This document shows positions 10,171-20,759 of a DNA stretch of 64,000 bases, piece after piece. The stretch lies in contig CAUYLG010061931.1 in assembly GCA_963573385.1 (NCBI GenBank), positions 35,790 through 99,789 on the forward strand, given 5' to 3'. The first letter of the stretch is position 1, and each line of letters opens with the position of its first letter. Made by a program: the position numbers and the translations under genes. Under the pieces are notes generated by a model, which was given only the letters and a program-made list of their open reading frames with translations, ran no database searches and had not been told where the DNA came from. This DNA is from Cacajao melanocephalus (lineage: Eukaryota > Chordata > Mammalia > Primates > Pitheciidae).

Positions 10171-10950
10171 AATCATACAAAAAAAAAGCTCAACATCACT
10201 GATTATTAGAGAAATGAAAATCAAAACCACAATGAGATACCATCTCATACCAGTCAGAGTGGCTATTATTAAAACTAACAGATGCTGGCGAGGTAGTGGA
10301 AAAAAAGGAACACTTTTACACTGTTAGTGGGAGTGAAAATCAATTCAACCATTGTGGAAGACAGTGTGGTGATTCCTCAAAAACCTAAATACGGAAATAC
10401 CACTTGACCCAGCAATCCCATTACCAGGTATATACCCTAAGGATTATGAATCTATTATAAGACATATGTACATATATGTTCACCGCAGCACTATTGACAA
10501 GAGCAAAGACATGAAATCAACTTAAGTGCCATAAATGATAGACTGAATTTTTAAAATGTGGTACATATACACCATGGAATACTATATAGTTATAAAACAG
10601 AATGAGATTATGTCCTTTGCAGGGACATGGATGGAGCTAGAGGCCATTATCCTTAGCAAACTAATGCAGGAACAGAAAACCAAATACAGTATTTCTTACT
10701 TACAGGTGGGAGCTAAATGATGAGAATGCATGGACACTTAGAAGGAAACGACACACACTGGAGCCTATGAGAGGGTGGAGGGTGCGAGGAGGAAGAGGAT
10801 CAGGAAAAATAACTAATGGGTAGTATGCCTAATACTGGGTGACACAATAATCTGTACCACAAACCCCCCATGATACATGTTTGCCTATGTAACAAAGCTG
10901 CACATGTTCCCCTGAACTTAAACATTTTAAAAAATAAACAAATACATAAA
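10171..10950 (+). mobile_element. L1 3' end (ORF2 tail plus 3' UTR) of a 5'-inverted insertion
   Basis: Sense L1 begins near aaaaagctcaacatcactga. It continues through the C-terminal ORF2 words (tcaaaaccacaatgagatac, tgtggaatactatatag-type text at 10575) and the 3' UTR (acatgttcccctgaacttaa), and ends in aaaaaataaacaaatacata near 10948. The 3' UTR resembles older L1PA or L1PB copies. With the inverted piece it forms one insertion of about 0.92 kb. I could not find a matching target-site duplication: the left flank is ND2 and the right flank is not mitochondrial. Confidence 0.9.
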
Positions 10951-11079
10951 GTGAATATTACAGCTAGAAAATTGATTCAAAAGCCACAGATTGGAAAAGG
11001 GGGGAACATATACGGTATATGCATGTATATATAGGGAGAGAGTGAAGGGAGAGTGAGAGAGAGAAAGAACATGTATCTA

Positions 11080-11905
11080 GAATGTAAAACTAATTTCTAA
11101 ATATTATGAATAAAGAGAAAACACAATCCAAAAACTTTTAATGGACAAACAATATGAATAATGCTCATTAGTAAACATACAAAAAGATATTCAACATCAT
11201 TAGTCATTAAAAAAATTAAAATGTGAGACTTCAACAACCATTAGGATGGCTAAAATTTAAAATATCAAGTTTTAGTAAGGATACAGAATAACTGGAACAC
11301 TCATACTTTGGTGGTGGGAATTTAAAATGGTACAATCCTGTAGAAAACTGAAAGTTTATTTTGAGGAGTTAAACACACATTTAACATATGGCCCAATAAT
11401 TTCACTTTTAGGTATTTTTCCAAAAATAAATACAACATGTCCACCCAAAAATGTGTATACCAATGTTCACATGAAGTTTAATCATAATAACCAAAAACTG
11501 ACAAAAATCCCAATGTCCACAAACAGGTGAAAGGACAAATTGTGGCATATCCATACAGTGGACTCCTCAGCAATAAAAAACAAAACTTGCCATTAGCACG
11601 TCTACCAGCACAGGTACATCTGAAAAACATCCTGAGTGAAAGAAGGTAGACATAAAGTAGTACATGATGTATGATTCCACTTAGAAAATTCTAGAACAGG
11701 AAAAACTACTATATGTGATAGGAAGCTGAACAGTGATGAGAGGGCCTATTTCATAGAGGCATGAATAAACTTTTTGGGGTGATGGAGATATTTGTTTTGA
11801 CTAGGGTATGAGTTTTATAAATGTACACATTTATCAAAACTTATTGAACTACACAATAAAATCTGTGCATTTCACTTCATTTCATAATACTGCAAATTTT
11901 AAAGG
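11080..11905 (+). mobile_element. Old L1 (L1M-type) 3' fragment
   Basis: Contains gatattcaacatcattagtc, ttggtggtgggaatttaaaa, aatgtccacaaacaggtgaa and a 3' UTR with atgattccacttagaaaatt and gatggagatatttgttttga. Matches the end of ORF2 and the 3' UTR of an ancient L1M. It is much more diverged than the L1 just upstream, so it is an independent older copy. 10951-11079 holds only an A/G-rich simple tract (about 11030-11070). Confidence 0.82.
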
Positions 11906-12199
11906 ATATTTTGAGCTGGTTATATCCCTGAGATATCTGGGGGGATAAAACACCATAAAATGGCTCTAGAATGATATTCCATCAAGCCAGACCACACATG
12001 AGTCTAACAGATTAAGCACCACTTAATTATGAGATAAAAAATCCCAATTCAAATTGTTTTAAAAAAACAATTATCTTTAGATAATAGCAGACAATTTAGA
12101 TGGCAGAATTAAAGATTCATCATATTTTCTAATAGAATTTCCTGATAAACTTGATTAAATAAAAATTTTAAGTATCACTAAAGACCTAGAATAAATAAA
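11906..12199. other. No recognised feature
   Basis: A+T-rich, no frame or repeat recognised with confidence. Confidence 0.4.
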
Positions 12200-12495
12200 T
12201 TTAAAACTGCACAAAAAAATAAAGTACAGTGAACGAAGACAAAATGTACTTGAAAAAAGAACTGAGTAAGTATTCTACATATAAAAAAATATTGTCCTGA
12301 AATTAAATCAACACACTGAACTGCAATTTAGATACGCTGAATAAGGAATTGGTGATCTAGAGGAAACACGAGAAGAAATTAATGATTCAATGTAGAGACA
12401 TAAAAAGATTGAAAGAACGGTTAAGAGACAGAGAATAGAATAAAAAGATTTAATAAACATCTAATAAAGATTTTAAAACTAAAAAGAAGGAGGAT
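12200..12495 (+). mobile_element. HAL1/L1M ORF1-like fragment
   Basis: A-rich purine strand with aataaaaagatttaataaac and catctaataaag, resembling the central ORF1 region of HAL1 and old L1M elements. Highly diverged, so family assignment is tentative. Confidence 0.45.
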
Positions 12496-12504
12496 TCTAA
12501 CAGT

Positions 12505-12685
12505 TTTGGACATATTATGCCATTTAATTAACATAACACTGTGAAGGAGGTATTATTTTTCCAATTTATGTAAAAATACTGAGGCTCAGAAAAGTCAAAT
12601 AAAATATCTAATTTACAGAGATGCTGGATGCCAAAGCCTAGATTCAAATTAAGACCTGGCCAACTTCAAATTCTTTTTTTTTTTC
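12505..12685 (-). repeat. MIR SINE fragment
   Basis: Antisense MIR: catttaattaacataacac, gaggtattatttttcca, tactgaggctcagaaaagtc and cctagattcaaattaagacc lie in the expected order. Confidence 0.78.
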
Positions 12686-12955
12686 TAACAGAAAGCAATA
12701 TTTTTTCCCTACCCAAAACGCTCAATTTGCAGAACCCCAGTTTGATTCACTCTATGTGACTGACTCACTCTGCAGAGACATTAGCAAATTATCCCAAGTG
12801 TCATCATTTAGAGCTATGTTAGCCAAGTACAATTTCTATGAAACCAGAGGTTCAGTCATGGCTAATTTCATAAATACTCATATATATTTATGAATAACAA
12901 ATGTATAATCCTGTTTTTTTACTGTATATCAGAGATTAAGGACAAAAGCCATTTA

Positions 12956-13505
12956 GCACTGCAGTGGCTAATTCTATGTGTCCATTTGACTAGGCCAGAG
13001 AGTGCCCAAACATTTGGACAAACATTAGCTGAGTGTGTCTATGAGGTCATTTCCGGATGAAATTAACATTTGGATTGATAGACTAAGTAAAGAAGATTAT
13101 CTTTCGCTATGTGGGTGGACACCATCCAATCAGATGAAGGGCTGAACAGAACAAAAAGGTTGACTCATCCACAGGTAGGGGGGAAATTCCTGTAGCCAGA
13201 CTATCTTGAGCTAGAACACCAAAGGAGCTTCCTTCCTTCAGACTTGAACAGAAACATTAGCTCTTCCTGGGCATTCAGACCAGAATTATACCATCAGCTC
13301 TACTGGTTCTCAGGCCTTTGAATTCAGATTGGAATGACACCATGGATGCTCCTCAGTCCCTACTTGCCAAATGCAGATTTGGGACTTGTCAGCTTCTGTA
13401 ACTGCTTGAGCCAATTTCTTATTTAAAAAAAAAAAAATCTTTTTCTATATATATGTATACACATATACATCCAATGGGTTCTTTTTCTCTGTAAACCCCT
13501 AATTC
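12956..13505 (+). repeat. LTR-like interspersed repeat (family uncertain)
   Basis: A common mammalian repeat that I recognise by content: tgtccatttgactaggcc, gcccaaacatttggacaaac, cagatgaagggctgaacaga, ctgggcattcagacc, and an end with (TA)n then ccaatgggttctttttctct. The closing segment resembles the ends of MaLR-type LTRs. I cannot name the subfamily reliably, and a DNA-transposon origin is not excluded. A poly(A) run and TATA-rich tract at 13422-13470 interrupt its 3' part. 12686-12955 holds nothing recognised. Confidence 0.6.
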
Positions 13506-14195
13506 AAGCCCCATTGCTTTTGAAGTGGGTAATGGACACAGCTAGACAGCCGAAATCAATAAAGAGAAATTGAAGAAGCAGATGTGATAATCTGATCTAA
13601 TTTTACATAAGAATAAAGCTCATGTTCAAAGAGCAACTCTCCACCAAGTTGTAAAGCTACTTAATATTACTAAATTGATGGAAAATCTTGATTGAAAATA
13701 ATAATATAGTGAACACAGAGATGCATGTATGAGACCCAGTGGAACGTTTCAGTTTTGTAGACGGCTATTAAATATTGTTCCACTCAAACTTCCATAAGAA
13801 AGAAACACTTGCATTTCGGAGCTGGATAAACTTAGTAGGTTAGATCAGGAAAGACTCTCCCATCCATCTTTCACATAAAGTGATAAGAAGATAGGCTTTC
13901 CAAGAACACAGGGTTGGTAAACATCCAATTCACCAGCCTCTCAGTAGCACTGGCTCCTACCCAGTTCTAGATAGGAATTGTGCAAATAAGATAGGTCAGT
14001 AGGATTTACCCCTGCCCTTCAGGAAGAGACAGCCAGGCTGACCACTACAAGAATAAGCAAAGACAAACTAATAAACAATGAAAGTGTGAAAGATCAAATA
14101 GGAATTGCAATCTGGAGCATATCCTGTAGCATTTGGGATGCTTAGCAGAACAAATGGATGACATTTAATGTGTCTATATTAGAAAGTCTTAATTT

Positions 14196-14197
<2 letters not shown>
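13506..14197. other. No recognised feature
   Basis: Unique-looking sequence without a coding frame or repeat that I recognise. Confidence 0.4.

Positions 14198-14231
<34 letters not shown>
14198..14231. repeat. (TA)n microsatellite
   Basis: About 17 uninterrupted TA units. Confidence 0.97.
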
Positions 14232-14232
<1 letters not shown>

Positions 14233-14535
14233 CTTTTAACTTAATGCTGCATTTAAGCAGTGTACACAAAAAAGATTTGGGGATTTTGTTGATGTTATTT
14301 TGTTTGGAACATTATTTTGTTTATGTTGTGATTTGGTGAAAACAAATGGCAGTCTGACAAGTAACACCTATCTATTTCTGAATAGAGCTTTAATGAAAGA
14401 CAAATCTTGCCCAGACTGGAAAATGATACAGTTACAGCATGGAGAACTACATAAAACAATGAGCTTGAAAGAACCGATTTCTGGTTTGCCACTATTTGTA
14501 TCACCATAGCCAATAATACTAAAAGAAGGTATCAT
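14232..14535. other. No recognised feature
   Basis: Two opposing short frames of about 70 codons occur here, but neither has similarity to a family I know, a splice context or codon bias. I see no gene. Confidence 0.4.
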
Positions 14536-14712
14536 TTATTGGTAGTTTATTATGGGCAGCAGTTGGCTAATATATTAGAACATATATTATTGGTTTTAAT
14601 TTTTATGACAATCCTGTGAGTTTGATATTATGATTTCCATTTTTGAAAATGAGGAAACTGAAGTTCAAACAGGTTAAGTGCATTTCCCAAGATTATTTAA
14701 CCTTTTAAAACC
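14536..14712 (-). repeat. MIR SINE fragment
   Basis: Antisense MIR, with ttggtagtttattatgggca, acaatcctgtgagtttgata, gaggaaactgaagttcaaac and ggttaagtgcatttcccaag in the expected order. Confidence 0.8.
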
Positions 14713-14825
14713 TTAGATTCCTTATTCATAAAGTTTAGGGACTGGACTCACAACCTCAAAAAGTCCTTGCAGCCCTAAGGCATATGATTTTCTTTAAGAG
14801 GCTCTTAGAAAAGAGAGATTCTTTT

Positions 14826-14904
14826 ACTATCATTTCAGTGTGTAAATTGTGCTGTCTATCCCACATGATGATGTCAGCACAATTTACACACTGCAATGAC
14901 CAGT
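14826..14904. other. Near-perfect 79-nt hairpin (pre-miRNA-like or template-switch palindrome)
   Basis: Arm cagtgtgtaaattgtgctg (14836-14854) is the exact reverse complement of cagcacaatttacacactg (14875-14893), separated by a 20-nt loop. After one 1x1 mismatch (14835/14894) five more pairs follow (14830-14834 with 14895-14899), and after a small internal loop three more (14826-14828 with 14902-14904). That is 27 pairs in 79 nt, the size range of a microRNA precursor. It matches no transposon I recognise, including MADE1. Expression is not inferable from sequence. An inverted duplication made by replication template switching would give the same picture. Confidence 0.85.
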
Positions 14905-14979
14905 ACATATTAGTTTAATTATGCCTAGGTTCATATTTTTAAAAAGTCAACCCATAATTTTTACAGTATTTATCTTTTA

Positions 14980-15690
14980 ATTTACATGTAATAACTATAC
15001 ATATTTATGAAACATAGAGTGATATTTTCATACATGTATATAACGTGTAGTAATCAAATCAGGGTAATTTCCTTATCCACAACCTAAAGCATTGATTTTT
15101 TTGTATTAGGAACATTCAAACTCCTCTCTTCTAGCTTTTTGAAAATATACAATAAATTCTTATTAACTGTATTCACCCTGCAATGCAACCAAACACTAGA
15201 ACTTATTCCTCCCATATAGCTATAATTTTGTATCTGTTAACCAATCACTCCCTGTTTCCCCATTCCCCTACCCTTCTTGGCCTCAAATAGCCATGATTAT
15301 ACTCTCTAGTTTTTTAAATTAATTTATAATTGACACATAAAAACTGCACACATTTATGAGGCACAGTGTGATGTTTCGTTGCATGCATTGTATAATGATC
15401 AAAATAATCACCACATTCATCACTTTAAACATTTATCATTTCTTTGTAGTAATAACATTCGAAATCTTCTATTCTAGCTATTTTGAAATATACTACATTA
15501 TTTATTATAGTCATCCTACTTGTGTAATAGAAAAACCAAAACTTATTCTTCCAGTCTAACTGTACCTTTTTTCCTGTTGACCAGCCTCTCCTGTTCCCCC
15601 GACTACTCCCTACCCTCCCAGTCTCTGGTAATCACTATCCTACTCTCTGTTTCTATGAAATCATTTTGTTGAGATTCCATATATGAGGGA
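14980..15690 (-). repeat. L1 3' UTR with a tandemly duplicated module
   Basis: Two diverged copies of a module of about 350 bp lie head to tail, at about 14982-15335 and 15336-15690. Both contain an 'acatttatgag.caca..gtgatgttt' opening, ttctagct.ttttgaaa.ata, ctagaacttattcctcc / ccaaaacttattcttcc, and a tctctgttt-type ending. The L1 at 1-2135 has only one copy of the module in its 3' UTR. Confidence 0.75.
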
Positions 15691-18600
15691 GATCATGCAG
15701 TATTTCTTTTCTGTACCTGGCTTAATTCACTTTAGATAGTATCCTCCAGGTTGATCCATGCTGCTGTAAATGACGTGATTTTAGTTTAAGGCCAAATATT
15801 CATATATATAACATTTTCTTCATTCATCTGTAGATGGACCTTTAGGTTAATCCCATGTATCAACTATTGGGAATTGTGCTGCAATAAACATGGAACTGCA
15901 GATAACTCTTTGAAATGCTGGATTCATTTCCTTTAGATATATATCTAGAAATGGGATTACTGGATCATATGGTGATTCTATTTTTAATTTTTTGAGCAAC
16001 ATCCATACTGTTTTTCTTAGTGGCTGCACCAATTTAGATTCCCATCAACAGTGCATAACAGTTCCCATTTCTCCACATCTTTACCAGTATTTATTACCTT
16101 TTTGATAATGGCCATTCTAACTGGTTGAGATGATATCTCATTGTGGTTTTGATTTGCATTTCCCTGATGATTAGTGATGTTGAGCATTTCTTCGTATATC
16201 TGCAGGTCATATGTATGTCTTCTTCGGAGAAATGTCTATTCAGATATGTTGCCCATTTTTTATTTGAGTTATTTGGCTTTTTTCTTTTGAGTTGTTTGCA
16301 TTTCTTATGTATTCTGGATATTAAACCCTTGTTGGATAAATAGTTTGCAAATATTTTTCCCATTCTACATATTCTCTTCACTCTGTTGTTTCCTTTGATG
16401 TGCAGAAGTTTTTTAGCTGAACATAATCCCATATGTTTCAGTTTTTGTTGCCTGTTTGAAGTATTATGCATAAAATCAGTGCCTAGACCAGTATCCTGAA
16501 CCATTTCCCTATATTTTCTTCTAGTAGTTTTGGATTCTATGTTTAAGTACTGAATCCATCTTGAATTCATTTTTGTGTATGGTGAGAGACAGGGGCCTAG
16601 TTTCATTTTTCCTCATACAGATACCCAGTTTTCTTAGCACCAGCTATTAAAGAGGATGTCCTTTCTTCAATGTATGTTCTTGGTTGAAAATCACATTGGC
16701 TAAAAATATGTGAACTTATTTCTGAGTTCTCTAGTCTGTTCCATGGTTCTAAGTATCTGTTTTTATACCAATACCATGCTGTTTTGGTTATATAGCTTTG
16801 TAATATATTTTGAAGTTTGGTAATATGATGCTTCCAGCTTTTTTGTTTACCTGTTTTGATTTTGCTCAGTATTACTTTGGCTATTCAGAGTCTTTTATGG
16901 TTCCATACAAGTTTCAGGCTTTTTTTCTATTTCTGTGAAGAATGTCATTGGTATTTTGATAGAGATTGCAGTAAATCTATAGACTGTTTTGGGTTATAGG
17001 GTCATTTTGGCAATATTAATTCTTCCAGTCCATTAGCATGTCTATTTTTGTGTGTCCTCTTCTATTTCTTTCATCAGTGTTTGCTAGTTTTCATTGTGGT
17101 GCTCTTTCATTTCCTAAATTTATTCCTAGTTATTTTTTATAGCTGATGCAAATTGGATTGCTTTCTTGATTTCCTTTATGGCTAGTGTTTTGATAGAGTC
17201 TAAGTTTTTCTTTATAAAAGATCATGTCATCTGCAATCAGAGATAATTTCACATCCTCTTTTCCAATCTGAATGCCCTTTATTTCTTTCTCATGACTAAT
17301 TGGTCTGGCCAGGACTTCCAACATTATATTGAACAAATGTGGTGAAAGTTGGCATCCTTGTTATAGATCTTAGAAGAAAGGCTTTCAATTTGTCCCCATT
17401 GTGTTGGCTGTGGGTTTTTCATATATGACCTTTATTATTTTGAGGTATGCTCCTTCTATACACAGTTTGTGAGGGTTTTTATTATAAAGGGATGTCAGAT
17501 TTTATCAAATGCTTTTTCCGTATTTTTTGAAATAATCATATGGTTTCTGTCATTATTTCTGTTGATGTGATGTATCACAGTTATTGATGTGCATATGTTG
17601 AACCATCCTTGCATTCCTAGGACAAATCCCACTTGATCATGTTGTATTATCTTTTTGATGTATTGTTGAATTTGGTTTGCTAGTATTTTGCCAAAGATAT
17701 TTGCATCCATGTTCATCAGGGATACTGGCCTATAGTTTTCTTTTTTAGTGTCCTTGTCTGATTTTGGTATCAGAATGATGCTGGCCTCATAGAACAAGTT
17801 AGAAAGAATTCCTGAAGTATATTGTAATAGTCTGTGAATAACTGGTAATAGTTCTACCATTAAAAGTTTGGTAGAATTCAGCAATAAAGCCATCAGGGCT
17901 TTTCTTTTTTGAGAAACATTTTATTACTGATTCAATTTTGTTACCTATTATTGGTCTGTTAAAGTTTCCTATTTCTTCCTGGTTCAATCTCAGTATGTTA
18001 TGTATGTCTGACAATTTATTCCTTCCTTCCAGGTTTTCCAGTTTTTTGGAAATTGCATAGTTGTTCATAATAGTCTCTAATGAACTTTTATATTTCTGTG
18101 GTATCTGTTGTAATGTCTTCTTCTTCATTTCTGGTTTTAATTGGATATTCTTTTTCTTAGTCTATCTAATAGTTTGTCAGTTTTGTTTACCTTTCCTTGA
18201 AAAACAGCTTTCATTTAATCTTTTGTAGTTTCTTGTCTCTATTTTGTTCAGCTCTGCTTTAATCTTTTCATTTCTTTCCATCTACTAACTTTGAGTTAGG
18301 TTTGCTCTTGCTTTTCTAGTTCCTTTTGGTGTTCGGTTAGGTTGTTCACTTAAAATCTGTCTGCTTTTTTGATGTAGGCATCTGTTGTTATAAACACCCC
18401 TCTTAATACTGTTTTGGCTAACTGCCATAGATTTTGGTATGCTGTGTATATATTTTCATTTGTTACAAGAAAGTTTTTATATTTCCTTAATTTCTTTTTT
18501 GACCAAATGGTCATTCAGCAGCATGTTATTTAATTCCCATGTTGCCTGTCCTTTTAAAGTCTTATCTATAAAATATTCACTTAGACAAAGATTTGTACAG

Positions 18601-19022
18601 TGTCCAAAGTCCTCTTGTTATTTATATCTAGTTTTATCCCATTGTGATCTAAGAAGATGCTCAGTATTATTTTTATTTTTAAAAGTTGGTTGAGATTAGT
18701 TTTGTTGCCTAACATATGCTATACCCTAGAAAATGTTCCATTTGCTTATGAGAAGAATGTGTTTTCTACAACCATTTGATAAAATGTTCTGTAAATGTCT
18801 GTTAGCTCCATTTGATCTATAATGTAGTTTATGTTCAGTTTTTGTTTAGTTTTTTGTGTACATATTCTAGCCAATGCTAAAAGTGATGCACTGATATCCT
18901 CAATTATGTTGGAGTCTACTTCTCTCTTTGGCTCTAATAATATTTGCTTTATATATCTGGATGCTTCAGTTTTGGGTGCATCTATATTTACAATTGTTAC
19001 ATTCTCTTGCTAAATTGATCCT

Positions 19023-19424
19023 TGATACAGTTTGTCTGTGTCCTCACTCAAAATGTCATCTTGAATTGTAATCCACATAATCACCACAGGTCAAGGGCAA
19101 GACCAAGGGTAGAGGTAATTGGATCATAGGGATGGTTTTCTCATGCTGTTCTCATGACAATGAGTGAGTCTCTGCTGTTCTCATGACAATGAGTGAGTCT
19201 CATAAGATCTGATGGTTTTATAAGCATCTGGCATTTCCCCTGCTTGTACTCGTTCCATTCTGCCACCCTGTGAAGAAGGTGCCTGCTTCTTTTTTGCCTT
19301 CCACCATGATTTCAAGTTTCCTGTGGCCTCCACAGTAATGCAGAACTGTGAGTCAAACCTCTTCCCTTTATAAATCACCCAGTCTCGGGTATTTCTTCAT
19401 AGCAGTGTGAGAACACCCAGTACA
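19023..19424 (+). mobile_element. MST/THE1-type solo LTR inside the L1
   Basis: 402 bp from tgatacagtttgtctgtgtc to gagaacacccagtaca, with ttgaattgtaatccacataa, aagatctgatggttttataa, ctttataaatcacccagtct and the closing TACA. A 5-bp target duplication with one mismatch flanks it: atcct (19018-19022) and atccc (19425-19429). The L1 sequence continues cleanly on each side. A 29-bp exact tandem duplication is present inside (19144-19201). No internal proviral sequence is present, so it is a solo LTR. Confidence 0.92.
19144..19201 (+). repeat. Exact 29-bp tandem duplication in the LTR
   Basis: Two identical copies of a 29-bp segment (19144-19172 and 19173-19201) beginning tgctgttctcatgacaatg. 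The LTR family has a single copy as I recall it. Confidence 0.95.
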
Positions 19425-19959
19425 ATCCCTTTATCATTATATAATGACCTTTCTTGTATCCTTCTATGTTTTTAGATTCAAAGTCTATGTTGTCTGATCT
19501 AAGCATAGCTACTCTTGAACACTTTGGCTTCCATTTTTGTGGAATATCTTTTTCTTAATTCCTTCATTTCAAATCTGTATGTGCTTTTCACAGGTGAAGT
19601 GAGCTTTTTGTAGGCAGCATATAGCTAGGCCTTTTCTGATCATCCATTCAACCCATCTATATCTTTAATTGGGGAATTTAAACTTTTTACATTCAAGGTT
19701 GTTATTGAATGGTGATCTTACTCCTGTCATTTTGTTAATTGTTCTCTGGTTATTTTGCATATTCTTTCTTTCTCATTTTTAAAATTTTGCAGTTTGGTGA
19801 TTATAATAATGCTTGATTTATTTCTCTTTCTTATTTACAAATCTGCTCTATCAGTGAGTTTTATATAGCATGTGTTTTCTCAATAGTAGATTTCTTTTCA
19901 CTCCCAGATTTAGGACTCACTTAAGTATTTCTAGCAATGACTTCCCTCAGTTTTTGCTT

Positions 19960-20750
19960 GTCTAGAAAATACTTTATTTGTTCTTCATTTATGATGGATA
20001 ACTTTGCTGGATACAGTGTCCTTTGCTGACAGTTTTTTTTCTTTCAGCACTTTGAATATATCATTTCATTCTTTCCTGGCTTATAAGGTTTCTATGCCAA
20101 GAAATCTGCTGTGAGTCTAATTCAGACTTTCTTATATGTGACCTGATGCTTTTATTCTGATGCTTTTAGAATTCTGTTTTTGTCTTTTTAGAATTCTGAC
20201 TTTTGACAGAGTGACTATAATGTGCCTCAGAGAACCATTTTGGGTTAAAATTACTTGGGGATCTTTGAACTTCCTGTTTCTAGATGTCTATATCTCTCTC
20301 AAGACTTGGGGAATTTTCAGTTATTATTTCATTAAACAGGGTTTCTATGTCTTATCTCGTCTCCATTTGGAACTTCCAAATTTTGAATATTTGTTTACTT
20401 AATGGTGTGATGTATGTCACATAGGCTTTCTTCATTTTTAAATTCTTTTGGAGGAAGGGGGTAGAGGGTAATCTGACTGATTTATTTCAAGAGACCTATC
20501 TTCAAGTTCAAAAATTATTTATTCTGTTTGATCTAGTCTATTGCTGAAGCTCTTGATGGTTTTTAAATTTTATTTACTGAAGTCCTCAGTCCCATGATTT
20601 CTCTTTTGTTCTTTTTTATCTGTCTCTTTGTTAGATTTCTCATTTAGGTAATGAATTATTTTCTGGATTTTGTTGAATTGTCTGTGTTCTCCTGTAATTC
20701 ACTAGTTTCCTTAAGATCATTGTTTTGAATTCCTTTTGGCATTTTATAGA
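19960..20750 (-). pseudogene. L1 ORF1 remnant
   Basis: Antisense of ORF1. The C-terminal part is clearest near 20040-20110, where the sense strand reads tttcttggcatagaaacctt and ccaggaaagaatgaaatg, equivalent to the segment after the RNA-binding domain. The N-terminal half is a degraded coiled-coil region. No open frame of useful length remains. Confidence 0.65.
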
Positions 20751-20759
20751 ATTCTTTCC

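Larger units (their letters stand above)
15700..19730 (-). pseudogene. L1 ORF2 remnant (endonuclease-reverse transcriptase)
   Basis: The start, in sense atgacaggagtaagatcacc, lies at 19730, homologous to the conserved L1 ORF2 start. The endonuclease region runs to about 18850 and is interrupted by the LTR at 19023-19424. Reverse-transcriptase pieces remain in short frames: 17495-17893 reads [20 protein letters not shown] and [20 protein letters not shown], and 17130-17336 reads [12 protein letters not shown], where the catalytic Y-A-D-D is altered to I-A-D-D. The C-terminal region shows as 16094-16606 ([22 protein letters not shown], [20 protein letters not shown]). Multiple stops make it inactive. 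Confidence 0.88.

Noticed and set aside
14826..14904. Hairpin as a MADE1-type or other known palindromic transposon
   Set aside because: The arm words do not match MADE1 or the Tigger/mariner ends I know, and no TA duplication is apparent. Kept as unexplained.
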